DNA of 64,000 nucleotides from G963665185 sp963665185 (GTDB taxonomy: Bacteria; Desulfobacterota; Desulfovibrionia; Desulfovibrionales; Desulfovibrionaceae): positions 1 to 64,000 of the forward strand of contig CAXXPO010000003.1 in NCBI GenBank assembly GCA_963665185.2. The letters are read 5' to 3'. A program made the translations under genes and the position numbers. This document shows, piece after piece, positions 43,885 through 52,831 of this stretch. How positions within the stretch are numbered: the first letter of the stretch is position 1; each line of letters opens with the position of its first letter. A model generated the notes under the pieces. The model saw nothing but the letters and a program-made list of their open reading frames with translations, was not told where the DNA came from and searched no databases.

Positions 43885-45309
43885 ATGGCTCAGATTCTGG
43901 TAATCGACGACGATCCCGATATTTCCGACATCATATTGCAGCTCGCCGAAGACCATGGGCACGAGGTCCGCAACGCGACCAACCTCGCCCAGGGGCTGGA
44001 GATCATACGCAGCGGAAACGTGGACCTGGTCTTTCTGGACGTCCGCCTGCCGGACGGCAGCGGGTTGGACAGGCTGCCGGAAATACGCAGCGTTGACGCC
44101 ATGCCGGAAGTCATCATCATCACCGGCCTGGGCGACCCTGACGGCGCGGAACTGGCCATTCAGAACGGCGCCTGGGACTACATAGAAAAGACCAGCACCC
44201 TCAAGCAGATCGCCTTTTCCATGGAACGCGCCCTGCGCTATCGAAAGACCAGCCGCATGCCGCGCACCCAGCGGCTCAAGCGGGACAATCTGGTGGGCGA
44301 AAGCCCGGCCCTGCGGTGCGTGGTGGAAAGTGTCGCCATCGCCGCGCTGGGGGATGCCAGCGTGCTCATCACCGGGGAAACCGGAACGGGCAAGGAAGTG
44401 GTGGCCCGCACCATTCACGAGAACAGTGCCAGAGCCAATGCCCCTTTCGTGGTCGTGGACTGCGCGGCGCTGTCCGAACATCTCGTGGAAGGCGAACTCT
44501 TCGGCCACATGCGGGGATCTTTCACCGGGGCGCACTCCTCGCGCATGGGGCTTGTGGAGCAGGCCGACGGGGGCACCCTCTTTCTGGACGAAGTGGGGGA
44601 ACTCCCCTTGACCATCCAGGCCTCTTTTCTACGGGTGCTTCAGGAAAAACGATTTCGCCCAGTGGGTTCATCCACGGAAAAAGACAGCGATTTCAGAATG
44701 ATCTCCGCGACAAACCGGGACCTTGACGCCATGTGCGCTTCGGGCGCATTCCGAACCGACCTGTTTTTCCGCATCAAGGCCTGTTCCATCCACATGCCCC
44801 TGCTCAAGCAACGGCTGGAAGACATCCCCTCCCTTATCCGCTTCCACATGAAACGCCTGTGCGGCCACTACAAGGTGGAGGAAAAGGAACTTTCCGACGA
44901 CATCCTCACCCTGCTGCTCAATTACGACTGGCCCGGCAATGTCCGGGAAATGGTCCAGGTTCTTGAACGGACCCTGATGCGTTCGTTTCAGGAAAAAGTG
45001 CTCTACCCCGAGCATCTGCCCGTGGACATCCGGGCCAAGGCCGCCCGCCGGGCGGTCCAGCGCAGCTGCCGGGACGTTCCTCCCTGCCCGGACCGCGCCG
45101 TGGAGGAATCCTTCTCCTCAGGGCTGCTGGCCCGAAACATCCCCCCATTCAAGGAATACCGCCGGACCTGCCAGGAACACACCGACGCCAAGTACTTTGC
45201 GCAACTCATGCTCATGGCCGACGGAGACGTGCGCGAGGCCTGCCGTGTTTCCGGCATGTCCCGCACCCGCCTCTACGAGATGCTCAAGCTTTACCGCCCG
45301 GAAAAATAG
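43885..45309 (+). CDS. Sigma54-dependent response regulator (NtrC family)
   Basis: The 474-aa product has an intact receiver (ILVIDDDPDISD, phosphoacceptor in VFLDVRLP, then YIEKTS). It then has an AAA+ domain with GETGTGKE and the loop GSFTGA, where Ser replaces the usual Ala of GAFTGA, and a Fis-type HTH at the end (DVREACRVSGMSRTRLYEML). It is the natural partner of the divergent hybrid kinase across a 199-bp shared promoter region, and probably activates the TRAP operon downstream. Confidence 0.9.
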   Translation: MAQILVIDDDPDISDIILQLAEDHGHEVRNATNLAQGLEIIRSGNVDLVFLDVRLPDGSGLDRLPEIRSVDAMPEVIIITGLGDPDGAELAIQNGAWDYIEKTSTLKQIAFSMERALRYRKTSRMPRTQRLKRDNLVGESPALRCVVESVAIAALGDASVLITGETGTGKEVVARTIHENSARANAPFVVVDCAALSEHLVEGELFGHMRGSFTGAHSSRMGLVEQADGGTLFLDEVGELPLTIQASFLRVLQEKRFRPVGSSTEKDSDFRMISATNRDLDAMCASGAFRTDLFFRIKACSIHMPLLKQRLEDIPSLIRFHMKRLCGHYKVEEKELSDDILTLLLNYDWPGNVREMVQVLERTLMRSFQEKVLYPEHLPVDIRAKAARRAVQRSCRDVPPCPDRAVEESFSSGLLARNIPPFKEYRRTCQEHTDAKYFAQLMLMADGDVREACRVSGMSRTRLYEMLKLYRPEK

Positions 45310-45378
45310 CGTTCGCGAAATTTTCCCCCTGTACAATCACTCTCCGAATTTTCCCTTTTTCCGCCCCGTCCCAAAAAC

Positions 45379-45415
45379 CGGGATTTTTCCCGATTTTCGG
45401 GACAAATGTTCCCGA
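45379..45415. promoter_or_regulatory. Two inverted repeats CGGGA-N-TCCCG (putative activator sites)
   Basis: CGGGATTTTTCCCG (45379-45392) and TCGGGACAAATGTTCCCGA (45397-45415) share the arms CGGGA/TCCCG with spacers of 4 and 7 bases. They lie about 100-130 bp upstream of the candidate sigma54 promoter at 45513 and before dctP, as enhancer sites of an NtrC-type regulator would. Confidence 0.45.
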
Positions 45416-45512
45416 CTTTGCGGATTTCCGTACGGTTGCAGCCATTTTCCCACAACCTGACATTGTCGCATCTTTCATCATAACAGGCTGATAAAGCTCT
45501 ACTTTCAAAAAC

Positions 45513-45528
45513 TGGCATCATCCGTGAT
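45513..45528 (+). promoter_or_regulatory. Weak candidate sigma54 promoter for TRAP operon
   Basis: TGGCATCATCCGTGAT has a good -24 half but a poor -12 half (GTGAT against TTGCA). It lies about 100 bp before dctP. No other promoter is evident in 45310-45629. Confidence 0.35.
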
Positions 45529-45629
45529 TAGGTCGTCCCGGAAGCAGCCATCCCCGTGCGGCGATGGAAAGAACCGGCCCCTGAGCCGAATGAAATGACA
45601 CAACAGCATCAACACCAAAAGGAAAAAAC

Positions 45630-46649
45630 ATGAAACGGATCATCGCCCTGTGTTTGTGCCTTTGCGCGACTGTGGCCCTGGCCGCCTGCAGCTCGGGCGG
45701 AGGGGAAAGTTCGTCCAAGACCGGCAAGGTCGTGCTCAAATTCGCCACACAGCATCCCGTGGAGCACATGGCCCAAAAGGCTGCCGAACGCATCCAGGCC
45801 CGTGTCGCCAAGGAAACCGAAGGCCGCGTCGAGATCAAGATTTTCCCCGCCAACCAGCTCGGCGACGCCACCCAGATTTACGAGGAAGTCATCCGCGGTT
45901 CCATCGACATCGCCCACATCACGGTTCCCGAATCCTACGACACCCGCCTGGGAGTGGGCTTCATCCCCTACATCGGCCGCGACTACGACCAGATCCGCAA
46001 GGTTTTCGCCAACGACTCCTTCCTGCCCAAGGAAATCGCCAAGATGCATGCCGCCCTGGGCGTGAAATTCTTCAGCTACTACGGCGAAGGCTTCATCGGC
46101 GTGGGCACGGTCAAGCCCGTGGAAAACACGGTGCAGCCCGGTGTTGAAAAAGGCATCATGATCCGCGTTCCGCCCCTGGACGTGTTCAAATTCGGTGCCG
46201 AGGAGCTCGGTTTCCGCACCACCTCCATCCCTTATGCAGACACCTACTCCGCCCTGCAGACCGGCGTTGTGGACGGCTGGCTCGGCGGTCCTCCCAACCT
46301 GAACTACCTCGGCTTCCGCGACGTCATCAAGCAATACTACCAGTACAACGTGAACTTCGAGTCCACCCAGTACGTGATGAACATGAAGAAGTTCGAAAGC
46401 CTGCCTGCCGCGGACCGCGAAGCCGTGGAACGCGCCTTTGGCGAAGAAGGCCAGCAGAGCTTCCTCATGGCCGAAAGCGAAGACCAGATGTACCGCAAAA
46501 AACTTCAGGAGGCCGGTGTGGAAGTTCATGTCTTCTCCACCAAGGAACTGGAGGAAATGGCCAACTACGTGCGCGAACACGCATGGAAACGCCTGGAAGG
46601 CAACCTCAGCCCCGAGCTGATAAAAGGCATCCAGGACGTCTACAAATAA
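45630..46649 (+). CDS. dctP: TRAP transporter substrate-binding protein
   Basis: The 339-aa product is a lipoprotein by its leader (CLCATVALAACSSGG). It has the DctP fold: LKFATQHPVEHMAQKAAERI, EIKIFPANQLGDATQIYEEV and QTGVVDGWLGGPPNLNYL. TRAP systems import organic acids or related compounds using the ion gradient. The ligand cannot be told from sequence. It is the first gene of dctP-dctQ-dctM and is followed by an L-serine dehydratase gene. Confidence 0.92.
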   Translation: MKRIIALCLCLCATVALAACSSGGGESSSKTGKVVLKFATQHPVEHMAQKAAERIQARVAKETEGRVEIKIFPANQLGDATQIYEEVIRGSIDIAHITVPESYDTRLGVGFIPYIGRDYDQIRKVFANDSFLPKEIAKMHAALGVKFFSYYGEGFIGVGTVKPVENTVQPGVEKGIMIRVPPLDVFKFGAEELGFRTTSIPYADTYSALQTGVVDGWLGGPPNLNYLGFRDVIKQYYQYNVNFESTQYVMNMKKFESLPAADREAVERAFGEEGQQSFLMAESEDQMYRKKLQEAGVEVHVFSTKELEEMANYVREHAWKRLEGNLSPELIKGIQDVYK

Positions 46650-46848
46650 GCACCCCACCCCTTGCCCCTTGATACCGCCCCTGGCCGGGGCGCCAGCTGC
46701 ACCCACCCGGCCAGGGGACATTTTCCGCAAACCCACCCCTCGCACCCCGTGCGTTGCAATGTGCAGCCCCATGCAGACGCCGGACAGGCCTTTGACCCTG
46801 CACAGGAAAGCAAAGCCCGGCCAATACCGAAAACAGGAGGATGGGGAG

Positions 46849-47418
46849 ATGAATTTCCTCGACAACATACAGCAGACAACATTCTGGCGGATGCTGGACA
46901 CATTCCAACGCGCCATACTGGCGGGCACGTCCATTCTCATCGTGCTCATGGTCTGTATCGGCGTGGTCTGCCGCGACGTGTTCCAGGGCGACTTCTACGG
47001 TTCGGAAGAACTCATCCAGATGCTGGCCTTCTGGCTGTATTTCATGGGCGCGGCCCAGGGCAGCCGCGACAAAAGCCAGATCAGCGCGGACATTCTGACC
47101 TGCTACATCCACAACGTGCGCAGAAAGCGTTTCGCCCTGCTTGTTTCAGACTTTGTGACCCTGTCCATATGTCTGCTGGTGACGGTATGGTCCGTCCAAT
47201 TCGTGGCCTGGGGCTTTCTCATGACGCCCAGATCACCCGTGTTCAAGCTTCCCATGTACATCCCTCAGAGCGCCGTGGCACTGGGCTTCCTCCTCATGTC
47301 CTTTTACCACCTGGTCTATTTTCTCCAGGACCTCAAAACGTTCCTGAGCAAGACGGCCCGTTCCGAAGAGCTGACGGACGAGCCCCAAATCGGAGGAGTG
47401 GCAGAAAAATGCCTGTAG
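46849..47418 (+). CDS. dctQ: TRAP transporter small membrane subunit
   Basis: The 189-aa protein has four membrane helices and the DctQ signatures ICVGVVCRDVF-like (MVCIGVVCRDVFQGDFYGSEE) and QSRDKSQI-like (GSRDKSQISADIL). It pairs with DctM in the membrane. The start at 46849 is set by AGGAGG and MNFLDN. About 200 bp separate it from dctP, and its end overlaps the dctM start by ten bases. Confidence 0.9.
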   Translation: MNFLDNIQQTTFWRMLDTFQRAILAGTSILIVLMVCIGVVCRDVFQGDFYGSEELIQMLAFWLYFMGAAQGSRDKSQISADILTCYIHNVRRKRFALLVSDFVTLSICLLVTVWSVQFVAWGFLMTPRSPVFKLPMYIPQSAVALGFLLMSFYHLVYFLQDLKTFLSKTARSEELTDEPQIGGVAEKCL

Positions 47419-48707
47419 CCATCGCCATATCCATATTGATGCTCACGCTGTTCATCGGCGTGCCCATCCCGTTCGCATTCTTCGGATCCGCGGCCTATCT
47501 GATCTTCACCAACGGATACGATCCCGGCTTTCTGCTGCCCTACGGCTTTTCCAAAATGAACTCCATCGTGCTGCTGACCATCCCCCTGTTCATCATGGCC
47601 GGCGGCGTCATGGACAAAGGCCGCATCGGCGACAAGCTGGTGGACGTGGTGGACGTACTTGCAGGACGCATCCGCGGCGGCCTGGGCGTGGTCACGGTCG
47701 TCACCTGCGCCATTTTCGGTGCAGTCTCCGGCAGCTCTTCGGCCACGGTGTCCTGCATCGGCTCCATCATCCTGCCCAAACTGAAGCAGGCGGGCTATCC
47801 CATCGGCCACTCGGCCGCCCTGCTGGCCAGTTCGGGGGTCCTGGGCATTCTCATCCCGCCCAGCATGCTCATGATCCTGTACGCCTGGATGGCCAACCAG
47901 TCCGTGCTGTCCTGCTTCCTGGCCGCCTTTGTTCCCGGCCTCCTCCTGACCGCTCTGCTCAGCCTGGTGAACCTCTTCCTGCTACGCAACAACAAGGACA
48001 TCGAAGTCCAGCCCGGTATGGATTTCGGCACGACCGCCAGGGAATTCGCCAGCCGCAGCGTCAAGGCATCCCCGGCCCTGATGATGCCGGTCATCATCCT
48101 GGGCGGCATCTACGCCGGAATCATGACACCCACGGAAGCCGCCGCCGTGGCCGTGCTCTACGCCGTACCCGTGGCCATGTTCATCTACCGCGGCATCCGC
48201 GGCAAGGAACTGTTCTCCACGCTCATCGAGTCCGCCGTGACCACGGGCGTCATCATGGCCATGATGTACGCGGTCATGATCCTTTCGCGCCTGTACATCA
48301 TGGAAAACCTTCCCGACCAGATCATGGGCGTTCTGACCTCGGTATCCGAAAACAAGTACGTCATCCTGTTCATGATCAATATTTTCATGATCATCATGGG
48401 CATGCTCATGGACGATGTTTCCGGAATTCTGCTCGGCACCCCCATCCTGGTACCGCTGGTGACCCAGATCGGTGTTGACCCGATTCATTTCGCCGCTATT
48501 ATGGGCGTGAATCTCGGGCTGGGGAACGTCACCCCGCCGACAGCCCCCCTGCTCTATCTGTCGGGCAGGATCGCCGGCGCACCTGTCAACCAGATGATGA
48601 AGCCGACCATCTACTTCATCCTCTTTGCCTGGATACCGACGTTGCTGTTGACGACCTATGTTCCCGACATCTCCCTGTGGCTGGTTCGTCTGGCCTCGGG
48701 CAACTAA
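47409..48707 (+). CDS. dctM: TRAP transporter large permease
   Basis: The 432-aa permease has about twelve helices and the DctM motifs GAVSGSSSATVSCIGSI and GVLGILIPPSMLMILYAW, then GIYAGIMTPTEAAAVAVLYA. It is the ion-coupled translocator. Overlap with dctQ and a 17-bp gap to the serine dehydratase gene show one operon. Confidence 0.93.
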   Translation: MPVAIAISILMLTLFIGVPIPFAFFGSAAYLIFTNGYDPGFLLPYGFSKMNSIVLLTIPLFIMAGGVMDKGRIGDKLVDVVDVLAGRIRGGLGVVTVVTCAIFGAVSGSSSATVSCIGSIILPKLKQAGYPIGHSAALLASSGVLGILIPPSMLMILYAWMANQSVLSCFLAAFVPGLLLTALLSLVNLFLLRNNKDIEVQPGMDFGTTAREFASRSVKASPALMMPVIILGGIYAGIMTPTEAAAVAVLYAVPVAMFIYRGIRGKELFSTLIESAVTTGVIMAMMYAVMILSRLYIMENLPDQIMGVLTSVSENKYVILFMINIFMIIMGMLMDDVSGILLGTPILVPLVTQIGVDPIHFAAIMGVNLGLGNVTPPTAPLLYLSGRIAGAPVNQMMKPTIYFILFAWIPTLLLTTYVPDISLWLVRLASGN

Positions 48708-48724
48708 ACAACAAAGGGTCATGC

Positions 48725-49951
48725 ATGGAATCCATCAGGGAATTGTACCGCATCGGATTGGGACCGTCCTCCAGCCACACCATGGGGCCGCGATTCGCAG
48801 CCGAACGTTTCGCCCAAAAATATCCGGACGCGGCAGGCTACAGAGTCACGCTGTTTGAAAGCCTGGCCGCCACCGGCAAGGGCCACCTGACCGACTACGC
48901 CATTGTCTCGGTTCTCGGTTCCCAGCGTACGCAGATCCTCTGGAAACCCGAGGAAAAACTGCCCATGCATCCCAACGGCATGTTCTTCGAGGCGCTCGAC
49001 GGCCAAGGCGCCGTCACCGGCTCCTGGACCGTATACAGCGTGGGCGGCGGTGCCTTGCGCGAAGAAAACGCGACCAGCCAGGAAGACGGGCAAAACGCGT
49101 CGGTCTACCCTCTGCGCACCATCGCCGAAATCATGGCCCATTGCGACGACAAGGGCATCACCTACTGGGAATACGTGGAGCACTGTGAAAGCCTGGAAAT
49201 ATGGGACCACCTGCGCCACGTCTGGCAGGTCATGGAAGAATGTGTCGCCAGGGGGCTGAAAACAGAAGGCGTCCTGCCCGGTTCCATCGGTTTGCGCCGC
49301 CAGGCCATGGCCTATCTGCGCCGCACCCGGAACGCCGGGGAGAGCATGCAGCAGACCGGACGGCTGACCGCATACGCCCTGGCCGCTTCCGAGGAAAACG
49401 CCGCCGCAGGGACCGTGGTCACGGCACCCACCTGCGGCTCCTGCGGAGTCATCCCGTCTGTCCTGCGCTTTCTCAAGGAAACGCTCGACCTGGATGAAAA
49501 CGCCATCTTGCGGGCCCTGGCCACCGCGGCTCTGTTCGGCAACGTGATCAAATTCAACGGCTCCATCTCCGGCGCGGAAGTCGGCTGCCAGGGCGAAGTG
49601 GGCAGTGCCTGCGCCATGGCCTCCGCCGCCGCCACCCAGCTTATGGGCGGCAGCCTGCGCCAGATCGAATATGCCGCGGAAATGGGACTGGAACACCACC
49701 TGGGCCTGACCTGCGACCCGGTGGACGGGCTGGTGCAGATTCCCTGCATCGAACGCAACGCCTGCGCCGCAAGCCGTGCCGTGTCCCGCGCCCAGATGTC
49801 CATCCTGTCCGACGGCACGCACCGCATTCCCTTTGACGAGGTCGTGGCCGTGATGAAGACCACGGGCCACGACCTGCCAAGCCTGTATCGCGAAACCTCC
49901 ACGGGCGGACTGGCCAAAGCGTACGGGGACCGTTGCAAAAAACCTTTGTAG
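48725..49951 (+). CDS. sdaA: Iron-sulfur L-serine dehydratase (single chain)
   Basis: This 408-aa enzyme deaminates L-serine to pyruvate and ammonia with a 4Fe-4S cluster. The beta-type N-terminal domain has GLGPSSSHTMGPRFAAERF. The alpha domain has TAPTCGSCGVIPSVL and NGSISGAEVGCQGEVGSACAM, and the C-terminal cysteines lie in LTCDPVDGLVQIPCIERNAC. The start is the ATG at 48725. Being coupled to a TRAP transporter, it suggests uptake and use of serine or a related hydroxy-amino acid, though close relatives can act on other substrates. Confidence 0.9.
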   Translation: MESIRELYRIGLGPSSSHTMGPRFAAERFAQKYPDAAGYRVTLFESLAATGKGHLTDYAIVSVLGSQRTQILWKPEEKLPMHPNGMFFEALDGQGAVTGSWTVYSVGGGALREENATSQEDGQNASVYPLRTIAEIMAHCDDKGITYWEYVEHCESLEIWDHLRHVWQVMEECVARGLKTEGVLPGSIGLRRQAMAYLRRTRNAGESMQQTGRLTAYALAASEENAAAGTVVTAPTCGSCGVIPSVLRFLKETLDLDENAILRALATAALFGNVIKFNGSISGAEVGCQGEVGSACAMASAAATQLMGGSLRQIEYAAEMGLEHHLGLTCDPVDGLVQIPCIERNACAASRAVSRAQMSILSDGTHRIPFDEVVAVMKTTGHDLPSLYRETSTGGLAKAYGDRCKKPL

Positions 49952-50066
49952 CCAGCCGACGGAAAAAACATAGGTTGCCAGACGTCTGCAATACGGCTGT
50001 AACCACAAACGTTCATTCTATTCGCTGCTGCGTGGCGGCCGGCCTGGATCGACGGCAACGTCGTCC

Positions 50067-50312
50067 CGGCAAGGCTGCCCGGAAAGGCACGGGAGCAAGG
50101 CGCAAGCAAAAGGCAAGACCGCCGCGTATTTCCTTATACGCAAGGGTTTGAACTTTGCGCGGCAACGCAGCCAGCGCGCCTTTATCCTCAAGCGGCAAGG
50201 CTGCTCAGAAAGGCACGGGAGCAAGGCGCAAGCAAAGGGCAAGACCGCCGCGTATTTCCTTATACGCAAGGGTTTGAACTTTGCGCGGCAACGCAGCTAG
50301 CGCGCCTTTATC
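50067..50312. repeat. Tandem direct repeat, two ~120-bp copies (126-bp period)
   Basis: Copy 1 is 50067-50186 and copy 2 is 50193-50312, with only a few differences. Each contains CGTATTTCCTTATACGCAAG and a GCGCGGCAACGCAGC stretch. The copies are not in a convincing gene. The repeated unit may be a dispersed intergenic element of this genome group. The surrounding gap, 49952-50555, otherwise shows only a terminator. Confidence 0.9.
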
Positions 50313-50399
50313 AGCAGCCTGACAACGGGTTCAATCGCACCAGGGCCAGGTGCGATAAGACATAGAACCATCTCCGGTTTACTTCCCTTACATCCCTTT

Positions 50400-50432
50400 G
50401 CAGGGGAGGCTTTGCCTCCCCTGCCCCTTTTT
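50400..50432 (+). terminator. Rho-independent terminator
   Basis: GCAGGGGAGGC-TTT-GCCTCCCCTGC forms an 11-bp stem, followed by CCCTTTTT. It lies upstream of the oxidoreductase gene and could end transcription coming through the repeat region. Confidence 0.75.
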
Positions 50433-50555
50433 CCGGCTCCGGCTCCCATCCATTTGCCATCCCCCTGAATCCGTGTATTCTGCACAATGCACCAGGTTGC
50501 CACCGTCCGCGGCAACACGCGAAATATTGGGCAACCCAGGGATTGGGGAGGGCAC

Positions 50556-52031
50556 ATGTACGACTTTGATCTGGGCATTATCGGCGGCGGGGCGGCCGGA
50601 CTGACCGCGGCTTCTGGCGCGGCCCAGCTGGGCGTGAAAACCGTGCTTTTCGAAGCGGAACCGGCTTTGGGCGGCGACTGCCTGCATTTCGGGTGCGTGC
50701 CCAGCAAGACCCTGCTGCATACGGCCAAGGTACGACATCTCATGTCCCGCGCACCGGATTTCGGCCTGCCCCCGGCGCAACTGCCTCCGGTCGATTTCAG
50801 CCGTGTGGGGCAACGCATCCGGCAGGTCATCGCCACCATCCAGGAACACGACTCGGTGGAACGCTTCTGCAAACTCGGGGCGCGGATCATCTTTGCCCGG
50901 CCCGTTTTCCTTGACGAGCAGAGCGTGGAAGCGCACGGCCCGGACGGAACCACGCAACGCGTCAGCGCCGCCCGCTGGCTCATCGCCACCGGCTCCTCCC
51001 CGGCCATCCCCCCCATTCCGGGGCTGGAAGCAGCCGGATACCTGACCAACCGGGAAATTTTCTCTCTGGAAACCCTGCCCGAATCCCTGACCATTCTCGG
51101 AGGAGGAGCCGTTGCCGTGGAAATGGCACAGGCCTTTGCCCGGTTGGGCAGCCGTGTGCAGGTCGTCCAACGCAGCGCAAGGATACTCAGCCGGGAGGAC
51201 GCGGATTTGGCCGCCCTGGTCCAGGCGTCGCTAGAGGCCGAAGGCGTCCGCTTCCACCTGGGGGCCACCATCGAAGAAATCCGCACGGACAGCGGACAGC
51301 GCGACGTGCACCTGCGCCTGGGGGAAGAGCGGAGAATCATCCGCTCCAGTCATCTCCTGGTGGCTCTGGGACGCACCCCCAACCTGGACGGGCTGGGGCT
51401 GGAAAACATCGGGGTGAAGAGAACGGACCGAGGACTCACGGTGGACTCGCGCCTGCGCACCAGCCAGTCGCACATCTATGCGGCGGGCGACGTGACCGGA
51501 ACGCACCCGTTTACCCACGCCGCCGGATACGAGGGCGGCGTGGTGGTGACCAACGCGGTCTTCCGCCTGCCGCGCACGGTCAACTACACCTGGATGCCGC
51601 ACTGCACCTACTGCGACCCGGAACTGGCCGGAGCAGGGCTGAACGAACAGGCCGCCACGGCTGCCGGCATCCAATACAACCTGCATGTGGAAGAATTCCG
51701 CGACAACGACCGCGCCCAGACCGAAGGCTCTGCCGTGGGACGCCTCAAGCTGCTGCTGGATCGCCGGGGCAAGCCCCTGGGCGTGCATGTCCTGGGACCG
51801 CGGGCGGGCGACATCCTGTCCGAATGGGTTGCCGTGCTCAACGGCGGAGTCAAGCTGGCAACCCTTGCTTCGGCAGTGCACCCCTACCCCACCCTGGCCG
51901 AGATCAACAAGCGGGTGGCCGGGAACGTGCTTTCACCCAAAATATTTTCCAGCACGGTACGCAAGGGATTGCAATTTTTCTTCAACTACAAGGGACGGGG
52001 ATGCGAATACGATGCGGAGGAGGGAGGATAA
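50556..52031 (+). CDS. Mercuric reductase/dihydrolipoamide dehydrogenase-like flavoprotein
   Basis: The 491-aa pyridine nucleotide-disulfide oxidoreductase has an FAD-binding start (DLGIIGGGAAGLTAASGAA) and the redox-active disulfide GGDCLHFGCVPSK (C42, C47; Asp replaces the usual Thr). It has an NAD(P) domain (LTILGGGAVAVEMAQAFA), a second FAD motif (IYAAGDVTGTHPFTHAA) and the catalytic His near the end (HPYPTLAEINKRVAG). The extra N-terminal metal domain and C-terminal Cys pair of true mercuric reductases are absent, so its electron acceptor is unknown. GGGGAGG before the ATG sets the start. Confidence 0.85.
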   Translation: MYDFDLGIIGGGAAGLTAASGAAQLGVKTVLFEAEPALGGDCLHFGCVPSKTLLHTAKVRHLMSRAPDFGLPPAQLPPVDFSRVGQRIRQVIATIQEHDSVERFCKLGARIIFARPVFLDEQSVEAHGPDGTTQRVSAARWLIATGSSPAIPPIPGLEAAGYLTNREIFSLETLPESLTILGGGAVAVEMAQAFARLGSRVQVVQRSARILSREDADLAALVQASLEAEGVRFHLGATIEEIRTDSGQRDVHLRLGEERRIIRSSHLLVALGRTPNLDGLGLENIGVKRTDRGLTVDSRLRTSQSHIYAAGDVTGTHPFTHAAGYEGGVVVTNAVFRLPRTVNYTWMPHCTYCDPELAGAGLNEQAATAAGIQYNLHVEEFRDNDRAQTEGSAVGRLKLLLDRRGKPLGVHVLGPRAGDILSEWVAVLNGGVKLATLASAVHPYPTLAEINKRVAGNVLSPKIFSSTVRKGLQFFFNYKGRGCEYDAEEGG

Positions 52032-52091
52032 AAGACCTTGCTCCGGAACAAACAGACAGCCGTGTCCGCAAACATCTGCCGCCCGAATATT

Positions 52092-52802
52092 TCAGGCCCT
52101 GGCCAGCACAAGGATGTCCACGGCCGAGGCTCCTTCCAAAAGCAGCACTCGCGTGCATTCCTGCAGAGTCGATCCTGTGGTCATGACATCGTCCAACAGC
52201 AGGACGCGACGCGACGAAACCACCCGGCCCGAGGCCTGGAACGCGCCGTGCACATTGTGCAGACGGTTTTCACGCTCCAGAGCGACCTGGGGAACCGTGG
52301 CCCGCACCCGCCGCAATCCGTCCGGAGCAAGAGGACGCCCCAGACGGCGGGAAAGCATGCGTCCAAGTTCCAGACTTTGATTGTAGCCGCGATGCAGCAG
52401 ACGACGGGTATGCAGCGGGACCGGAACGATCACGTCGGGAAGCGCATATTCGCGCAGAAAAAACGTTTCCACAGCCAGGGTTTGCAACAGCTCGCCCAAC
52501 CCCAGCGCGGCCTTGAACTTGTAGGCCCGCAGCAGTTCCCCCAACAGGCTGTCGTACGGCCCGTGAAAATACATGTGCTCCCAGGCGGGAGGCTTGTCCA
52601 GACAGGATGCGCACAGATGCGGCAGACTGTCCGGCTGGCCGTGCAGCAGACCGCAGGCCGGGCAGAAACCGGCTTCGCGGGGCGTCAGCCGGCCAAGGCA
52701 CTGCGCGCACAGGGCAAGGCCGGGAGAAAAGGCAAGCGGTTTCCCGCACACGATGCACCGACGTTGCAGCACGGGCGCGACGGCCTGTTGCAGGCGGTGC
52801 AT
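52092..52802 (-). CDS. comF: ComF-family phosphoribosyltransferase-like protein
   Basis: The 236-aa protein has a zinc ribbon (CIVCGKPLAF ... CAQCLG ... CPACG ... CASCLD) and a phosphoribosyltransferase fold. It has PVPLHTRRLLHRGYNQSLELG and the PRPP-type loop VLLLDDVMTTGSTL. ComF relatives take part in DNA uptake in competent bacteria, but in delta-proteobacteria the role is unclear. The start at 52802 is assigned by the first residues of the ribbon domain. It is convergent with the oxidoreductase gene. Confidence 0.85.
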   Translation of the reverse strand: MHRLQQAVAPVLQRRCIVCGKPLAFSPGLALCAQCLGRLTPREAGFCPACGLLHGQPDSLPHLCASCLDKPPAWEHMYFHGPYDSLLGELLRAYKFKAALGLGELLQTLAVETFFLREYALPDVIVPVPLHTRRLLHRGYNQSLELGRMLSRRLGRPLAPDGLRRVRATVPQVALERENRLHNVHGAFQASGRVVSSRRVLLLDDVMTTGSTLQECTRVLLLEGASAVDILVLARA

Positions 52803-52831
52803 CCATGCCCTGGCTTCGGTACGGAACAAGG

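Noticed and set aside
50067..50312. CRISPR array
   Set aside because: Only two units of 120 bp without spacers of regular length; it is a tandem duplication.
50140..50345. tRNA T-loop-like strings (GGGTTTGAACT, GGGTTCAATC) near the tandem repeat
   Set aside because: No cloverleaf or acceptor stem can be drawn around them.
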